DNA of 64,000 nt from assembly GCF_021018745.1 (NCBI RefSeq), contig NZ_CP063845.1, positions 620,001 through 684,000 of the forward strand, given 5' to 3'. Made by a program: the position numbers and the translations under genes. The notes beneath the pieces are model-generated. The model worked only from the letters and a program-made list of their open reading frames with translations. It had not been told where the DNA came from and made no database searches. Shown here one piece after another: positions 18,732 through 25,811 of this stretch. Positions within the stretch are counted from its first letter, which is position 1, and each line of letters opens with the position of its first letter. Source of the DNA: Gloeobacter morelensis MG652769 (GTDB lineage: Bacteria; Cyanobacteriota; Cyanobacteriia; Gloeobacterales; Gloeobacteraceae).

Positions 18732-19985
18732 ATGCTACACATTTGCCGCCCGCTGCGGCCGCTTGGATCCGCAAGCCCCTTCCTCGCCCGCCTGTCCTAC
18801 CCCCCCCTGGTCGATGCGCCGTTGCTGCCGGAGTGCCGCAGTTGTGTGATTGTGCCGGTGCGCGACGAGGCGGAACGGATCGAGAGCACCCTCGCCGCTC
18901 TCGCCTGCCAGATCGAACGGCCCGGCTTACCCCTCGATCCGCGCAGCTACGAAGTGATCGTGCTCGCCAACAACTGCCGTGACCAGACGGCACCCATAGC
19001 CCGGCGCTTTGCCGGCGAGCGGCCGCAGTTGCGTCTGCACATCGTCGAGAGGACCCTGTCCCCCGGTGAAGCCCACGTCGGCCGCGCCCGGCAACTGTTG
19101 ATGGACGAAGCCTACCGGCGCTTCGCCGGGGCCGGTAAGGCCAGGGGGATCATCGCCTCCACCGACGGCGACACCCGGGTGGCCCCCGACTGGCTTGCGG
19201 CCACCGCCTTCGAGATCGACCGCGGTGCCGACGCCGTGGGAGGCCGCATCCTCACCGACGACAAAGAGCGGCAGACCCTGGCGGCCCAGGCGCGCCGTTG
19301 CTTTTTGTTCGACGTGGGCTACCAGTATCTGACGGTCCAACTGGAAGCCTGCATCGACCCGGATCCACTCGACGCCTGGCCCCGCCATTATCAGCACTTC
19401 GGCGCCAGCCTGGCGCTGAGCGCCGAGGCTTATGCCCGGGCGGGGGGCTTGCCCGCTGTGCGCTCCCCCGAAGATGTCGCCCTCTACTGCGCCCTGCGGC
19501 GCATCGACGCCGGGATCCGCCACAGCCCGCTGGTGAAAGTGATCACCAGCGCCCGCCGCTATGGACGTGCCGAGAGGGGTCTGGCCGCCCAACTGGCCGA
19601 TTGGAGCACCGTGGGCGCCGGGTACAAGCCGTACCTGGTCGAAGCGGTCGGCAGGACCGAGGAGCGCCTGATCAATCGCTTTCGGTTGCGCCAACTCTGG
19701 CGTCAGCCCCGCAGCCTGGAATCGACCGACGCAGAGGTTGCGGCCCTGGCGACCCGATTGCGGGTGCCGTCCGAACGCCTTGCGGAGGAGTTGTCCGCTT
19801 GCCAAGCTTTTGGCTTGCTCTGGGAGCGGTTGAACCCCGAAGAGCCCGCGAACGCCCCCAAAAGCGAGGTCGAAGAAGCGATCCGGCAGTTGCGCAGGCG
19901 CATTGTCCTCTGGAAGCAGGCACTCAAATCCGCTCGTACAGGTCCAGTCGGTATTGCTGCTCGCGTCGCCCGAGGCGGTGGCTGA
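18732..19985 (+). CDS. Family 2 glycosyltransferase
   Basis: 417 residues, GT-A fold. The UDP-sugar site is visible as CVIVPVRDEAERIESTL (about 38), then VIVLANNC and ASTDGDTRVAPDWLA with the DxD motif (about 140). No C-terminal transmembrane segments are seen, so it is probably cytoplasmic. It converges with the methyltransferase gene and overlaps it by 62 bases. With the next three genes it forms an island whose enzyme set recalls lipo-oligosaccharide synthesis (glycosyltransferase, deacetylase, N-methyltransferase). Confidence 0.85.
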   Translation: MLHICRPLRPLGSASPFLARLSYPPLVDAPLLPECRSCVIVPVRDEAERIESTLAALACQIERPGLPLDPRSYEVIVLANNCRDQTAPIARRFAGERPQLRLHIVERTLSPGEAHVGRARQLLMDEAYRRFAGAGKARGIIASTDGDTRVAPDWLAATAFEIDRGADAVGGRILTDDKERQTLAAQARRCFLFDVGYQYLTVQLEACIDPDPLDAWPRHYQHFGASLALSAEAYARAGGLPAVRSPEDVALYCALRRIDAGIRHSPLVKVITSARRYGRAERGLAAQLADWSTVGAGYKPYLVEAVGRTEERLINRFRLRQLWRQPRSLESTDAEVAALATRLRVPSERLAEELSACQAFGLLWERLNPEEPANAPKSEVEEAIRQLRRRIVLWKQALKSARTGPVGIAARVARGGG

Positions 19986-20481
19986 GCCCCGCGAGCGCGC
20001 CGAAGGCATCGTGCACTTCGTCGCCCCTGAGCGGGTAGTCCCTGGCAAAGGGCGTCCAGTGCACCAAAAGCAGGTGACCTCCAGGTTCCAGGTGCTCCAG
20101 AAGCAACCGCTGGGCCTGGCGCAGTTCACTCCAGGACCAGTAGTAGCCCACCTCCGAGACCAGGGTCAGATCGAACGGTCCGCGCGGGTAGCCCTCGGGC
20201 ACCCGCAACCGCTCGAAGCTTACCTGGGCAAGGGCCCGGCAACGTTCGCGCGCCCGGGTGAGCGCCTTGTCGCACACATCTACCGCCAGAAGCGCCTCGC
20301 AACGTTCGGCGAGGCGGGCGGTGAGCACACCGATCGAGCAACCGATTTCAAACGCCGAGCGGTAGCGGGGCTTGGAGAGGGCGTCGAGGGTCGCCGTGTA
20401 TTTGGCATCCTCGTAGGGGCTGGTCTCGAAGTTCCAGGGATCGGCGTTTTCGCGGTAGAGCGCCTCGAAGTACTCGGGCAT
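19924..20481 (-). CDS. NodS-like SAM-dependent methyltransferase
   Basis: 185 residues. The N-terminal NADPWNFETSPYEDAKY is characteristic of the NodS-like group. Motif I is FEIGCSIGVLTARLA (about 48) and the acidic end of strand 2 is LLAVDVCDKAL. NodS itself N-methylates deacetylated glucosamine. The start at ATG 20481 overlaps the PIG-L stop by one base (TGATG), so it is translated by coupling. Length fits the family. Confidence 0.85.
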   Translation of the reverse strand: MPEYFEALYRENADPWNFETSPYEDAKYTATLDALSKPRYRSAFEIGCSIGVLTARLAERCEALLAVDVCDKALTRARERCRALAQVSFERLRVPEGYPRGPFDLTLVSEVGYYWSWSELRQAQRLLLEHLEPGGHLLLVHWTPFARDYPLRGDEVHDAFGALAGLSHRLGRREQQYRLDLYERI

Positions 20482-21245
20482 CAGCGAGGGGCGTTCGGGT
20501 TGCACGGTGCCTCCAAGTAACATTCCCAGGGGCGCTCGAAGTGGGCGAGCGTCTCGGGGGTGAGCCGAAAACCTTCCGGGTCGTCGTCGATCAGATCGCT
20601 GGTCTGGGAACGGTGGGCAGCCATGGCGGCGCGTTTGAGCGCCAACACCGGGCCGATGGCAAGCCGCCAGATACGGACCTCGCCTTCCATCGGCCGGTGG
20701 AAACGTTCTCCTTGCTCCCACAGCCAGATGGGGTATTCGAGGCTGCGAGCAAAGGCTGCGAAGCCGTCGCTCGCGCGGTGCATCAGGTTCCAGACGGCCC
20801 GGTGATCCGGATGCGGGTCGCGCCGCCAGGGCAGCGCGACGGTGCGCACGGACTCCAGCTGGGCCAGATAGCGGCGGCAACGGCCGAGCGCATCGGCAAA
20901 ATCGGCGTCCCCCTCAAAAGGCACTGCGCCGTCCTTGAGGCCCAAGAACGTGACGGCGGCCGGGGCGACCCCCAGCACCGCGAGGGCGGCGCGCGCCTCC
21001 GCCTCGCGCAGGGCGCGCAGGGCCGCGGGTGGGTAGCACCGGGAGTTGGGGTGGGAGCGGGTGCCGTCGCTCACCACCAGCACCCGCACAGGTAGGCCCA
21101 GCCGGCGCAATAGGGCGATGGTTCCGCCGCAGCCAAGCGACTCGTCGTCCGGGTGCGGGGCGACCACCAGCGTCGAACCGAGGGCGGCTGCCGCCTCGGG
21201 CGGGTGCAGAGGAGTCTCGCCCAGGGCGGCGCTAGTGCCACCCAT
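20481..21245 (-). CDS. PIG-L family deacetylase
   Basis: About 254 residues from ATG 21245 (the frame is open to 21314). The zinc motif PHPDDE is followed by LGCGG, and the second histidine motif is DPHPDHRAVWN, both diagnostic of LmbE/PIG-L N-acetylglucosaminyl deacetylases. The start overlaps the end of the upstream acyl-CoA dehydrogenase-like gene by 14 bases, and its stop is coupled to the methyltransferase start. A sugar N-deacetylation followed by N-methylation is a reasonable inference. Confidence 0.9.
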   Translation of the reverse strand: MGGTSAALGETPLHPPEAAAALGSTLVVAPHPDDESLGCGGTIALLRRLGLPVRVLVVSDGTRSHPNSRCYPPAALRALREAEARAALAVLGVAPAAVTFLGLKDGAVPFEGDADFADALGRCRRYLAQLESVRTVALPWRRDPHPDHRAVWNLMHRASDGFAAFARSLEYPIWLWEQGERFHRPMEGEVRIWRLAIGPVLALKRAAMAAHRSQTSDLIDDDPEGFRLTPETLAHFERPWECYLEAPCNPNAPR

Positions 21246-22473
21246 CGTGCCACAGCGCCTGAATGGGGGCGTTTTGTGCGATGACGTAGGCGCCCAGCTG
21301 GGCAAGGGCCGCATCCGGGGCGGGCTGGCGCAAATAGAGCGTCAGATCCCGCACGATGCGCTCGACCGGGTGCGGGCGCGACAGACAGCGCGCCCCCACG
21401 GACTTGGCGGCCAGTTGCACGACCTGCTGACAGGCGGCTTCGACGGCGGTGCGCACCATGTTGGCGTAGGCCACCAACCCCTCGCCGCCGGCCGGCTCGG
21501 CCGGATTGTCCAACCACCGGTCGATGCGCCCGGCCGCCCCCTGCAACCACAGGCGTCCCCCTTCGACGGCGATGGCAGCGCGGGCCATACGCTCGCGCTG
21601 GTAGGGGTGTTCTTGCCAGCCGCGGTCTCTCAGGTGTCCGCGGGTGCAGTCGAGCAGGGCCGCCGCTCCGCCCAACTGTACCGCCGCGAAGCGCACCACC
21701 CCGGCGGTCAGCCAGGGCTGGCGCCAATAATCGCCGGAAGCGCCCAGCAGGGCGTCTTCTCCCAGCTCGATGCCCGAAAAATCGACTTTGAAGCTGGCCG
21801 AGGCGCGCATCCCGAGGGGTTGCCACCAGTCAGGATCGACGCGATCCGTGTACAGTTCCATCGGAACGATCACCATCTGCCAGCCGCCGTCGGGTCGGGC
21901 CGCGCCGATGATCGGCCGCTCCACCAACCCGGCGCCCGAGGCGAAGGTCTTGGCCCCCTCTAGGCGGTAGCGGTCCCCCGGCAGCGGGACAATCTTCGTG
22001 CCGTCCTCGTCCTCGGTGTTCCAGACGTTGTAAATTTTGCCGCCGTGCACGGCTGCGGCACAGGCCGACTGTTGCTCGCGCGAGCCGAAAATCTGAATCA
22101 GCTGCAGGGCGTTGACGTGCCCCTCGTAGATGCGGCCCACCGCCAGGTTGCCCCATCCTACCTGCTCCAGCACGCTCAGCAGCGCCAGCGTGCGGCCAGG
22201 GCTCACTCCGAGTCCGGCCCCGCCTAAAGATGCGTCAAGAGGAACGGCCAACAGTCCCGCCGCTGCCAGCCGCCGAAATTCTTCGATCGGCACGGCGCCG
22301 TCCTTGTCGATGCGCGCAGCATTGACGGCGCAAAAATCGGCGACTTGCCCGGCTTGGGTGAGCGCTTCGCCCACCGACAGCGGCGCGCAGCCTAAAGCGG
22401 CGGTGTCAAACAACAGCGGAGGGGTAATGTCTTTGCTCCTCTTGCACGGACGATAAGCTCCATGGCAGATCAT
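21232..22473 (-). CDS. Acyl-CoA dehydrogenase-like flavoprotein
   Basis: 413 residues of the acyl-CoA dehydrogenase fold: helical N-terminal domain, middle beta domain with YNVWNTEDEDGTKI and RYRLEGAKTFASGAG (flavin and substrate contacts), and a helical C-terminal domain. It is divergent from true fatty-acid dehydrogenases, and no clear catalytic Glu can be assigned by eye. It is the first gene of the three-gene - strand operon, so a hydroxylase or oxidase role on a sugar- or amine-linked substrate is also possible. Confidence 0.8.
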   Translation of the reverse strand: MICHGAYRPCKRSKDITPPLLFDTAALGCAPLSVGEALTQAGQVADFCAVNAARIDKDGAVPIEEFRRLAAAGLLAVPLDASLGGAGLGVSPGRTLALLSVLEQVGWGNLAVGRIYEGHVNALQLIQIFGSREQQSACAAAVHGGKIYNVWNTEDEDGTKIVPLPGDRYRLEGAKTFASGAGLVERPIIGAARPDGGWQMVIVPMELYTDRVDPDWWQPLGMRASASFKVDFSGIELGEDALLGASGDYWRQPWLTAGVVRFAAVQLGGAAALLDCTRGHLRDRGWQEHPYQRERMARAAIAVEGGRLWLQGAAGRIDRWLDNPAEPAGGEGLVAYANMVRTAVEAACQQVVQLAAKSVGARCLSRPHPVERIVRDLTLYLRQPAPDAALAQLGAYVIAQNAPIQALWHDGWH

Positions 22474-22534
22474 CGGGGAGAGCGCTCCGCCTGTCCTCCG
22501 CCCCTAGAGAGAAAACTACCCGTCTTGCCTGCGC

Positions 22535-22580
22535 CAAAAAAGCCGTCTGCCGGTCCTGCAGCGCAGGACCGGCAGACGGC
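22535..22580 (-). terminator. Strong hairpin terminator
   Basis: Perfect 18-base arms at 22542-22559 and 22563-22580 with a three-base loop, next to a run of six A on the + strand (U-tract on the - strand). It lies 3' of the exported-protein gene at 22597, which it should terminate. Confidence 0.9.
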
Positions 22581-22596
22581 CACACCGAGCTGACGT

Positions 22597-23379
22597 TTAC
22601 CTCAGGATCTGGGGCTCGCCGTAGATGAAGTCGTCCATGGTGACGACATCGTAGCCACGTTTGCCATCGGTTGCCGTGGCACTCGGAGCAATGTTGCCGC
22701 TGGTGATCCGGACCCGATAGATGCGCTTATTGGCAAAACTGGCGCCGATGAAGGCGAGGCTTTGCTGGTTGTTGGCTCCCTGCTGGAAGGGGACCGGCAG
22801 GCTGAGCAGCAGATTGTCCTTGGCGTCGTAGTACTCGATTTTGCTGGTGTTGGTGTCCACGTCGGTGAAGACGGCGCCAAAGGCGCTGACGGTGGCCGGC
22901 GTCTCGGTACCGGGAAGGAAGAAAAAGACGTCCGTAAATTTGCTGTCGATGGCTGTGAACAGCTTCTGGGGGCTGAAGATGCGAAATTCGGCGGGATAGG
23001 TGGGGTTGAGGTTGCCGAACAAGATGGGCGTGCCGGTGCCGTCATTGGCGCTCACCTGGAAGCCCTCGCCGGGAGTAGAAAAGACGACGCCACGGGCGGA
23101 ATTGACGTTAAAAAAGTCGGGCGGGAAGGCATTCGGAGCCGAAGAATCGTCCGGTACACCATCCCAGTTCACCTCGCGCCGACCGTCAGCAAACGAACCG
23201 CCGGCACCATTGTTGGCGCCGCCGATATCGGCCCGAAACAAGTCGACTGCCGATTGAATTGCGCTGGCGTCGGGGCCGGTTGCCTGACGGACAAGCGGGG
23301 CAGCCGAAGCGATAACGGGTGCAGACATTAGGGCGGCCAAGGTGACCGTAGCCCATCCAAAAAATGGTAAGGATTTCAT
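22597..23379 (-). CDS. Exported hypothetical protein
   Basis: 260 residues with a classical signal peptide (hydrophobic 9-24, cleavage probably after ASA). The mature part looks beta-rich (TVSAFGAVFTDVDTN, KIEYYDAKDNLLLSLPVPFQ) and ends with TMDDFIYGEP. This resembles PEP-CTERM-like or lectin-like beta-sandwich proteins that lack the sorting tail. Function unknown. A strong terminator follows, so it is probably monocistronic. Confidence 0.85.
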   Translation of the reverse strand: MKSLPFFGWATVTLAALMSAPVIASAAPLVRQATGPDASAIQSAVDLFRADIGGANNGAGGSFADGRREVNWDGVPDDSSAPNAFPPDFFNVNSARGVVFSTPGEGFQVSANDGTGTPILFGNLNPTYPAEFRIFSPQKLFTAIDSKFTDVFFFLPGTETPATVSAFGAVFTDVDTNTSKIEYYDAKDNLLLSLPVPFQQGANNQQSLAFIGASFANKRIYRVRITSGNIAPSATATDGKRGYDVVTMDDFIYGEPQILR

Positions 23380-23702
23380 ACCTTTACTTGCCTTCTCTCA
23401 ATATCGAAAGTAGACAGACAATTGATCGCCTTCCGGTTAAAAGGCTAAGCCGATGCTTGGTTTAGATTATCCATAGCAAAATGCGGAACCTGGCTTGTAG
23501 CCTAGAAATTAGCCGCATTACCTTCACAGTCAACTTCTTTATGCTCAAGCGGATGCTCTGAAACATCCGGCTTCCTGGAAGAGCTCAAACCATCGGCCAT
23601 GTCGCCCGCCAGAAGCGCGGTCAAGCTTCTACCTTCGGGTACATAGGCAACTAGGGGCCAAAAAAGAAAAATGCAAGCACCGCGAGAAAATAGTTGAATT
23701 TT
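23380..23702. other. Intergenic region
   Basis: 323 AT-richer bases upstream of the exported-protein gene and downstream of the MOSC gene. No gene is seen. A small hairpin with GGATG / CATCC arms lies near 23550. The promoter of the exported protein must be here, but no clear -10/-35 pair stands out. Confidence 0.5.
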
Positions 23703-24266
23703 TCACGAATAAATCCCTTCGATCTTGTGTACTTTATCTCCGAGGTGGACCACGCCTGCCTGCACAACCCGCACATAAATTCCGCGCAGGTGCAATTCTT
23801 TGCGCTCAGGAGCGTTGATAAATTGCAGCGCCGCTTTTCCGTATCGGGCGTTGAATTTTGAGCAGCCGGTGTGGGGCTTATCGGTGACTTCCAGGATCGC
23901 TTCGCCAACCGCAAGGCGCTGGCCAATCGGGATATTCACTTCACTGAGGTCCAGATCCACAATCAGGTTGTCCCCAGCCAGAGGCATACGGCCCTCCTCC
24001 CCGGCGATCAGGCGCAGTACCCGCGCATTCATCAGCGACACCTGCGCCCGCGGGTCCGGCGCGCGGCCGTTTTTGCCGAGCAACCAGCGATCCCCCGCGA
24101 GCCCGCCGTCGGGAGACAGATACACCTCAGAGCAGGTGCGCCGCTTTTCTTTGGGAAGGCGCGCGACGATCATCTCCAGAAGACCCGCGTCGCGGGGAGA
24201 GTCTAGAAGCTCCGCCAAAGCTGCCGCGAACGCTTCGGTGGTGATGTGTGTGCTCTGCATTTCCAT
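23703..24266 (-). CDS. MOSC-domain protein
   Basis: 187 residues from ATG 24266 (GGAG upstream). The MOSC core includes LAGDNLIVDLDLSEVNIP, GEAILEVTDKPHTGCSKFNA with the conserved cysteine of the family, and RGIYVRVVQAG. MOSC domains bind molybdenum cofactor or transfer sulfur, as in YiiM-type proteins. No molybdoenzyme gene is beside it. Length fits stand-alone bacterial MOSC proteins. Confidence 0.88.
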   Translation of the reverse strand: MEMQSTHITTEAFAAALAELLDSPRDAGLLEMIVARLPKEKRRTCSEVYLSPDGGLAGDRWLLGKNGRAPDPRAQVSLMNARVLRLIAGEEGRMPLAGDNLIVDLDLSEVNIPIGQRLAVGEAILEVTDKPHTGCSKFNARYGKAALQFINAPERKELHLRGIYVRVVQAGVVHLGDKVHKIEGIYS

Positions 24267-24408
24267 CGGTCGGTTTCTCCTTGCGCGGTGCCGGCCGCCA
24301 ACCAAAATAGCCCCGGGCACCTGTGCCTGTCACCTATACGTCCCTGAACGAGCGATCGTGCCATGAAGTGCCAACTCGTTCTAAGCATGGCTGCCCTAAG
24401 CGGATCAC

Positions 24409-24582
24409 ATCCTGAGGCCATCCATTTTCGGGGCGCACCTGCGGTAGTTGGGTTCCCAGGTGCTTCCAAGGCGATGTCGTGTAGGTAACTTTCTTTGTAC
24501 CGTCCGGAGCGTTTCTCAAGGGGAACATGAGCCTTCCAAACAGAAATCGCCCTACCCCCCGAAAATGGATGGCCTCCAGGAA
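24409..24582. mobile_element. Candidate MITE with 24-25-bp terminal inverted repeats
   Basis: Outer arms TCCTGAGGCCATCCATTTTC (24410 on) and its inverted match ending at 24581 pair over about 24 bases with one indel. Both extend with CGGGG into the element. The sequence ATCAC flanks both sides (24404-24408 and 24583-24587), a possible 5-bp target duplication. The 174-base interior has no gene. The parent transposon is not in the window. Confidence 0.6.
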
Positions 24583-24603
24583 ATCACCAGCTTCTCAATT
24601 GAG

Positions 24604-24632
24604 ATAACTCTTATAATGTTTATAAGAGTTAT
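24604..24632. promoter_or_regulatory. Palindromic operator/promoter of the toxin-antitoxin pair
   Basis: A perfect inverted repeat of 13-base arms, ATAACTCTTATAA and its complement, separated by TGT. It contains TATAAT, a consensus -10, and lies 15 bases before the antitoxin start. This is the expected position for binding by the antitoxin (autoregulation). Confidence 0.8.
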
Positions 24633-24646
24633 ATAAAGCATCAACG

Positions 24647-25000
24647 ATGGTTGGCAAGGAAGTGGTCACGGCATACTCTGATGCCGAGTCAGCCCAGGCG
24701 ATCCGCGAGATTGCCCGTGCGGAGTCGCGTTCGGTGGCGCAGGTGGCGGGGGCGGCACTCAAGCTGTACGCACTGCTGAGCAGGGATGTGCGAAGCGCCC
24801 TGCGCGAACTGGAGGGCGATGAGGAGGCGTTCAGGCATCTGGTGAATCGGATAGCAGGGGTGGTGCGGGCTGATCGTTTCGATGCCGCGGCCCACAGAGT
24901 GGCGCAGTCTTTGCCTACAAATGCATCGGTTCCCGAGGATGAGGACGCCATCCTTGCGATGGCGGTGGATGCCGTGGACGGGCAGGAGATTCGTCCTTGA
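24647..25000 (+). CDS. Putative antitoxin (first gene of a PIN-type toxin-antitoxin pair)
   Basis: 117 residues. The N-terminal part (TAYSDAESAQAIREIARAES) resembles a short strand followed by helices, as in ribbon-helix-helix regulators. The rest is helical and acidic, fitting a toxin-binding region. No exact family is recognised; the assignment rests on the PIN-domain gene coupled behind it and the palindromic operator in front. Confidence 0.7.
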   Translation: MVGKEVVTAYSDAESAQAIREIARAESRSVAQVAGAALKLYALLSRDVRSALRELEGDEEAFRHLVNRIAGVVRADRFDAAAHRVAQSLPTNASVPEDEDAILAMAVDAVDGQEIRP

Positions 25001-25539
25001 GCCAGAGGGTTCCCCCGTCTGTGTGGCGGGTGCTGCTCGACCTCAATGTCTTTGTGGCCTACGTCCTCGGGTTGAGTAAGGGTCGGACGGATACGGCGGC
25101 GCAGTTTCTGGTGCAGTGCGTGCGGGACGGTTCTTGCGCTCTGGGTCCGCTGCAACTGGTCGTTTCCTGGGGGATGCTCAATCGCCTTGAAGTGGTTCTG
25201 ATGCGCCTGGGCTACGACCCGGTCGCCGCCAAGGGGTTCGCCGAGGCGGTGGCGGAACTGGCCCGGTTGGGTCCATTCCAGGAATTCCCCAGTGTGACTC
25301 TTGGAGGGATGGGGGTTGTCGCCCTCAAAGACGAAGAAGACGCCCATGTGCTCGGTACTGCCGTTGCCGGACAAGCAAGAATACTCGTCACAGCAAATTT
25401 CAAAGACTTCGACGCCGCATTGCTTCAGCTTGTGCCGGGCCTAGTCGGCGAAATCAAGCGCCCTGACCATAATTTACTGGTGGCACACCCGAAGATCGCA
25501 GCTCGTTGGTTTCGAGAGGGGAACATTGATTTTCGGTGA
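24997..25539 (+). CDS. PIN-domain toxin (VapC-like ribonuclease)
   Basis: 180 residues from a TTG that overlaps the antitoxin stop. PIN features: LLDLNVFVAYV with the first acidic residue (about 15), DEEDAHVLGTAVAGQA (about 111) and ILVTANFKDFD (about 130), giving the cluster of Asp residues that binds the metal. Larger than the usual 130-residue VapC, closer to the PIN_3 type. It probably cleaves RNA unless held by the antitoxin. Confidence 0.82.
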   Translation: MSQRVPPSVWRVLLDLNVFVAYVLGLSKGRTDTAAQFLVQCVRDGSCALGPLQLVVSWGMLNRLEVVLMRLGYDPVAAKGFAEAVAELARLGPFQEFPSVTLGGMGVVALKDEEDAHVLGTAVAGQARILVTANFKDFDAALLQLVPGLVGEIKRPDHNLLVAHPKIAARWFREGNIDFR

Positions 25540-25569
25540 GGTGGTTGGCTTGGCTCTCACCTGAAAATC
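25528..25569. repeat. Inverted repeat at the end of the toxin gene
   Basis: Arms GATTTTC-GGTGAG and CTCACCTGAAAATC pair over 13 of 14 bases around a 15-base loop. It covers the stop codon of the PIN gene and precedes the insA remnant. It could be a terminator or the left end of the lost IS. Confidence 0.55.
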
Positions 25570-25590
25570 GGGAGTTGCATAATTTGGATA

Positions 25591-25749
25591 ATGCGATGCC
25601 CGCATTGCAACTCCGAGCAGCCCCGCAAAAACGGCCATGTCCATGGAAAACAGTGCCATTTCTGTAAATTCTGGATTCGAGTAGTCCTGATAAAGCGCGA
25701 AGCACATGCAAATTGCTGCAAACCGGCATATGCTCACTTCACGCTCTGA
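25591..25749 (+). pseudogene. IS1-type InsA zinc-finger remnant
   Basis: A 52-residue frame from ATG 25591. It begins MRCPHCNSEQPRKNGHVHGK and continues with a second CxxC-like pair (CHFC), which matches the N-terminal zinc finger of IS1-family InsA. The frame then loses similarity and stops; no insB or DDE domain follows. It is a truncated transposase relic between the toxin-antitoxin pair and the protease gene. Confidence 0.75.
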
Positions 25750-25811
25750 AGTTCATAGCCAGCGGGTAGTATTTGTTTAGCCTTCCTCAGGTACATCGAC
25801 GGCCGCTGCCT

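Noticed and set aside
18927-20129. - strand frame of 400 codons across the glycosyltransferase
   Set aside because: Shadow of the GT2 gene; no domain and skewed composition.
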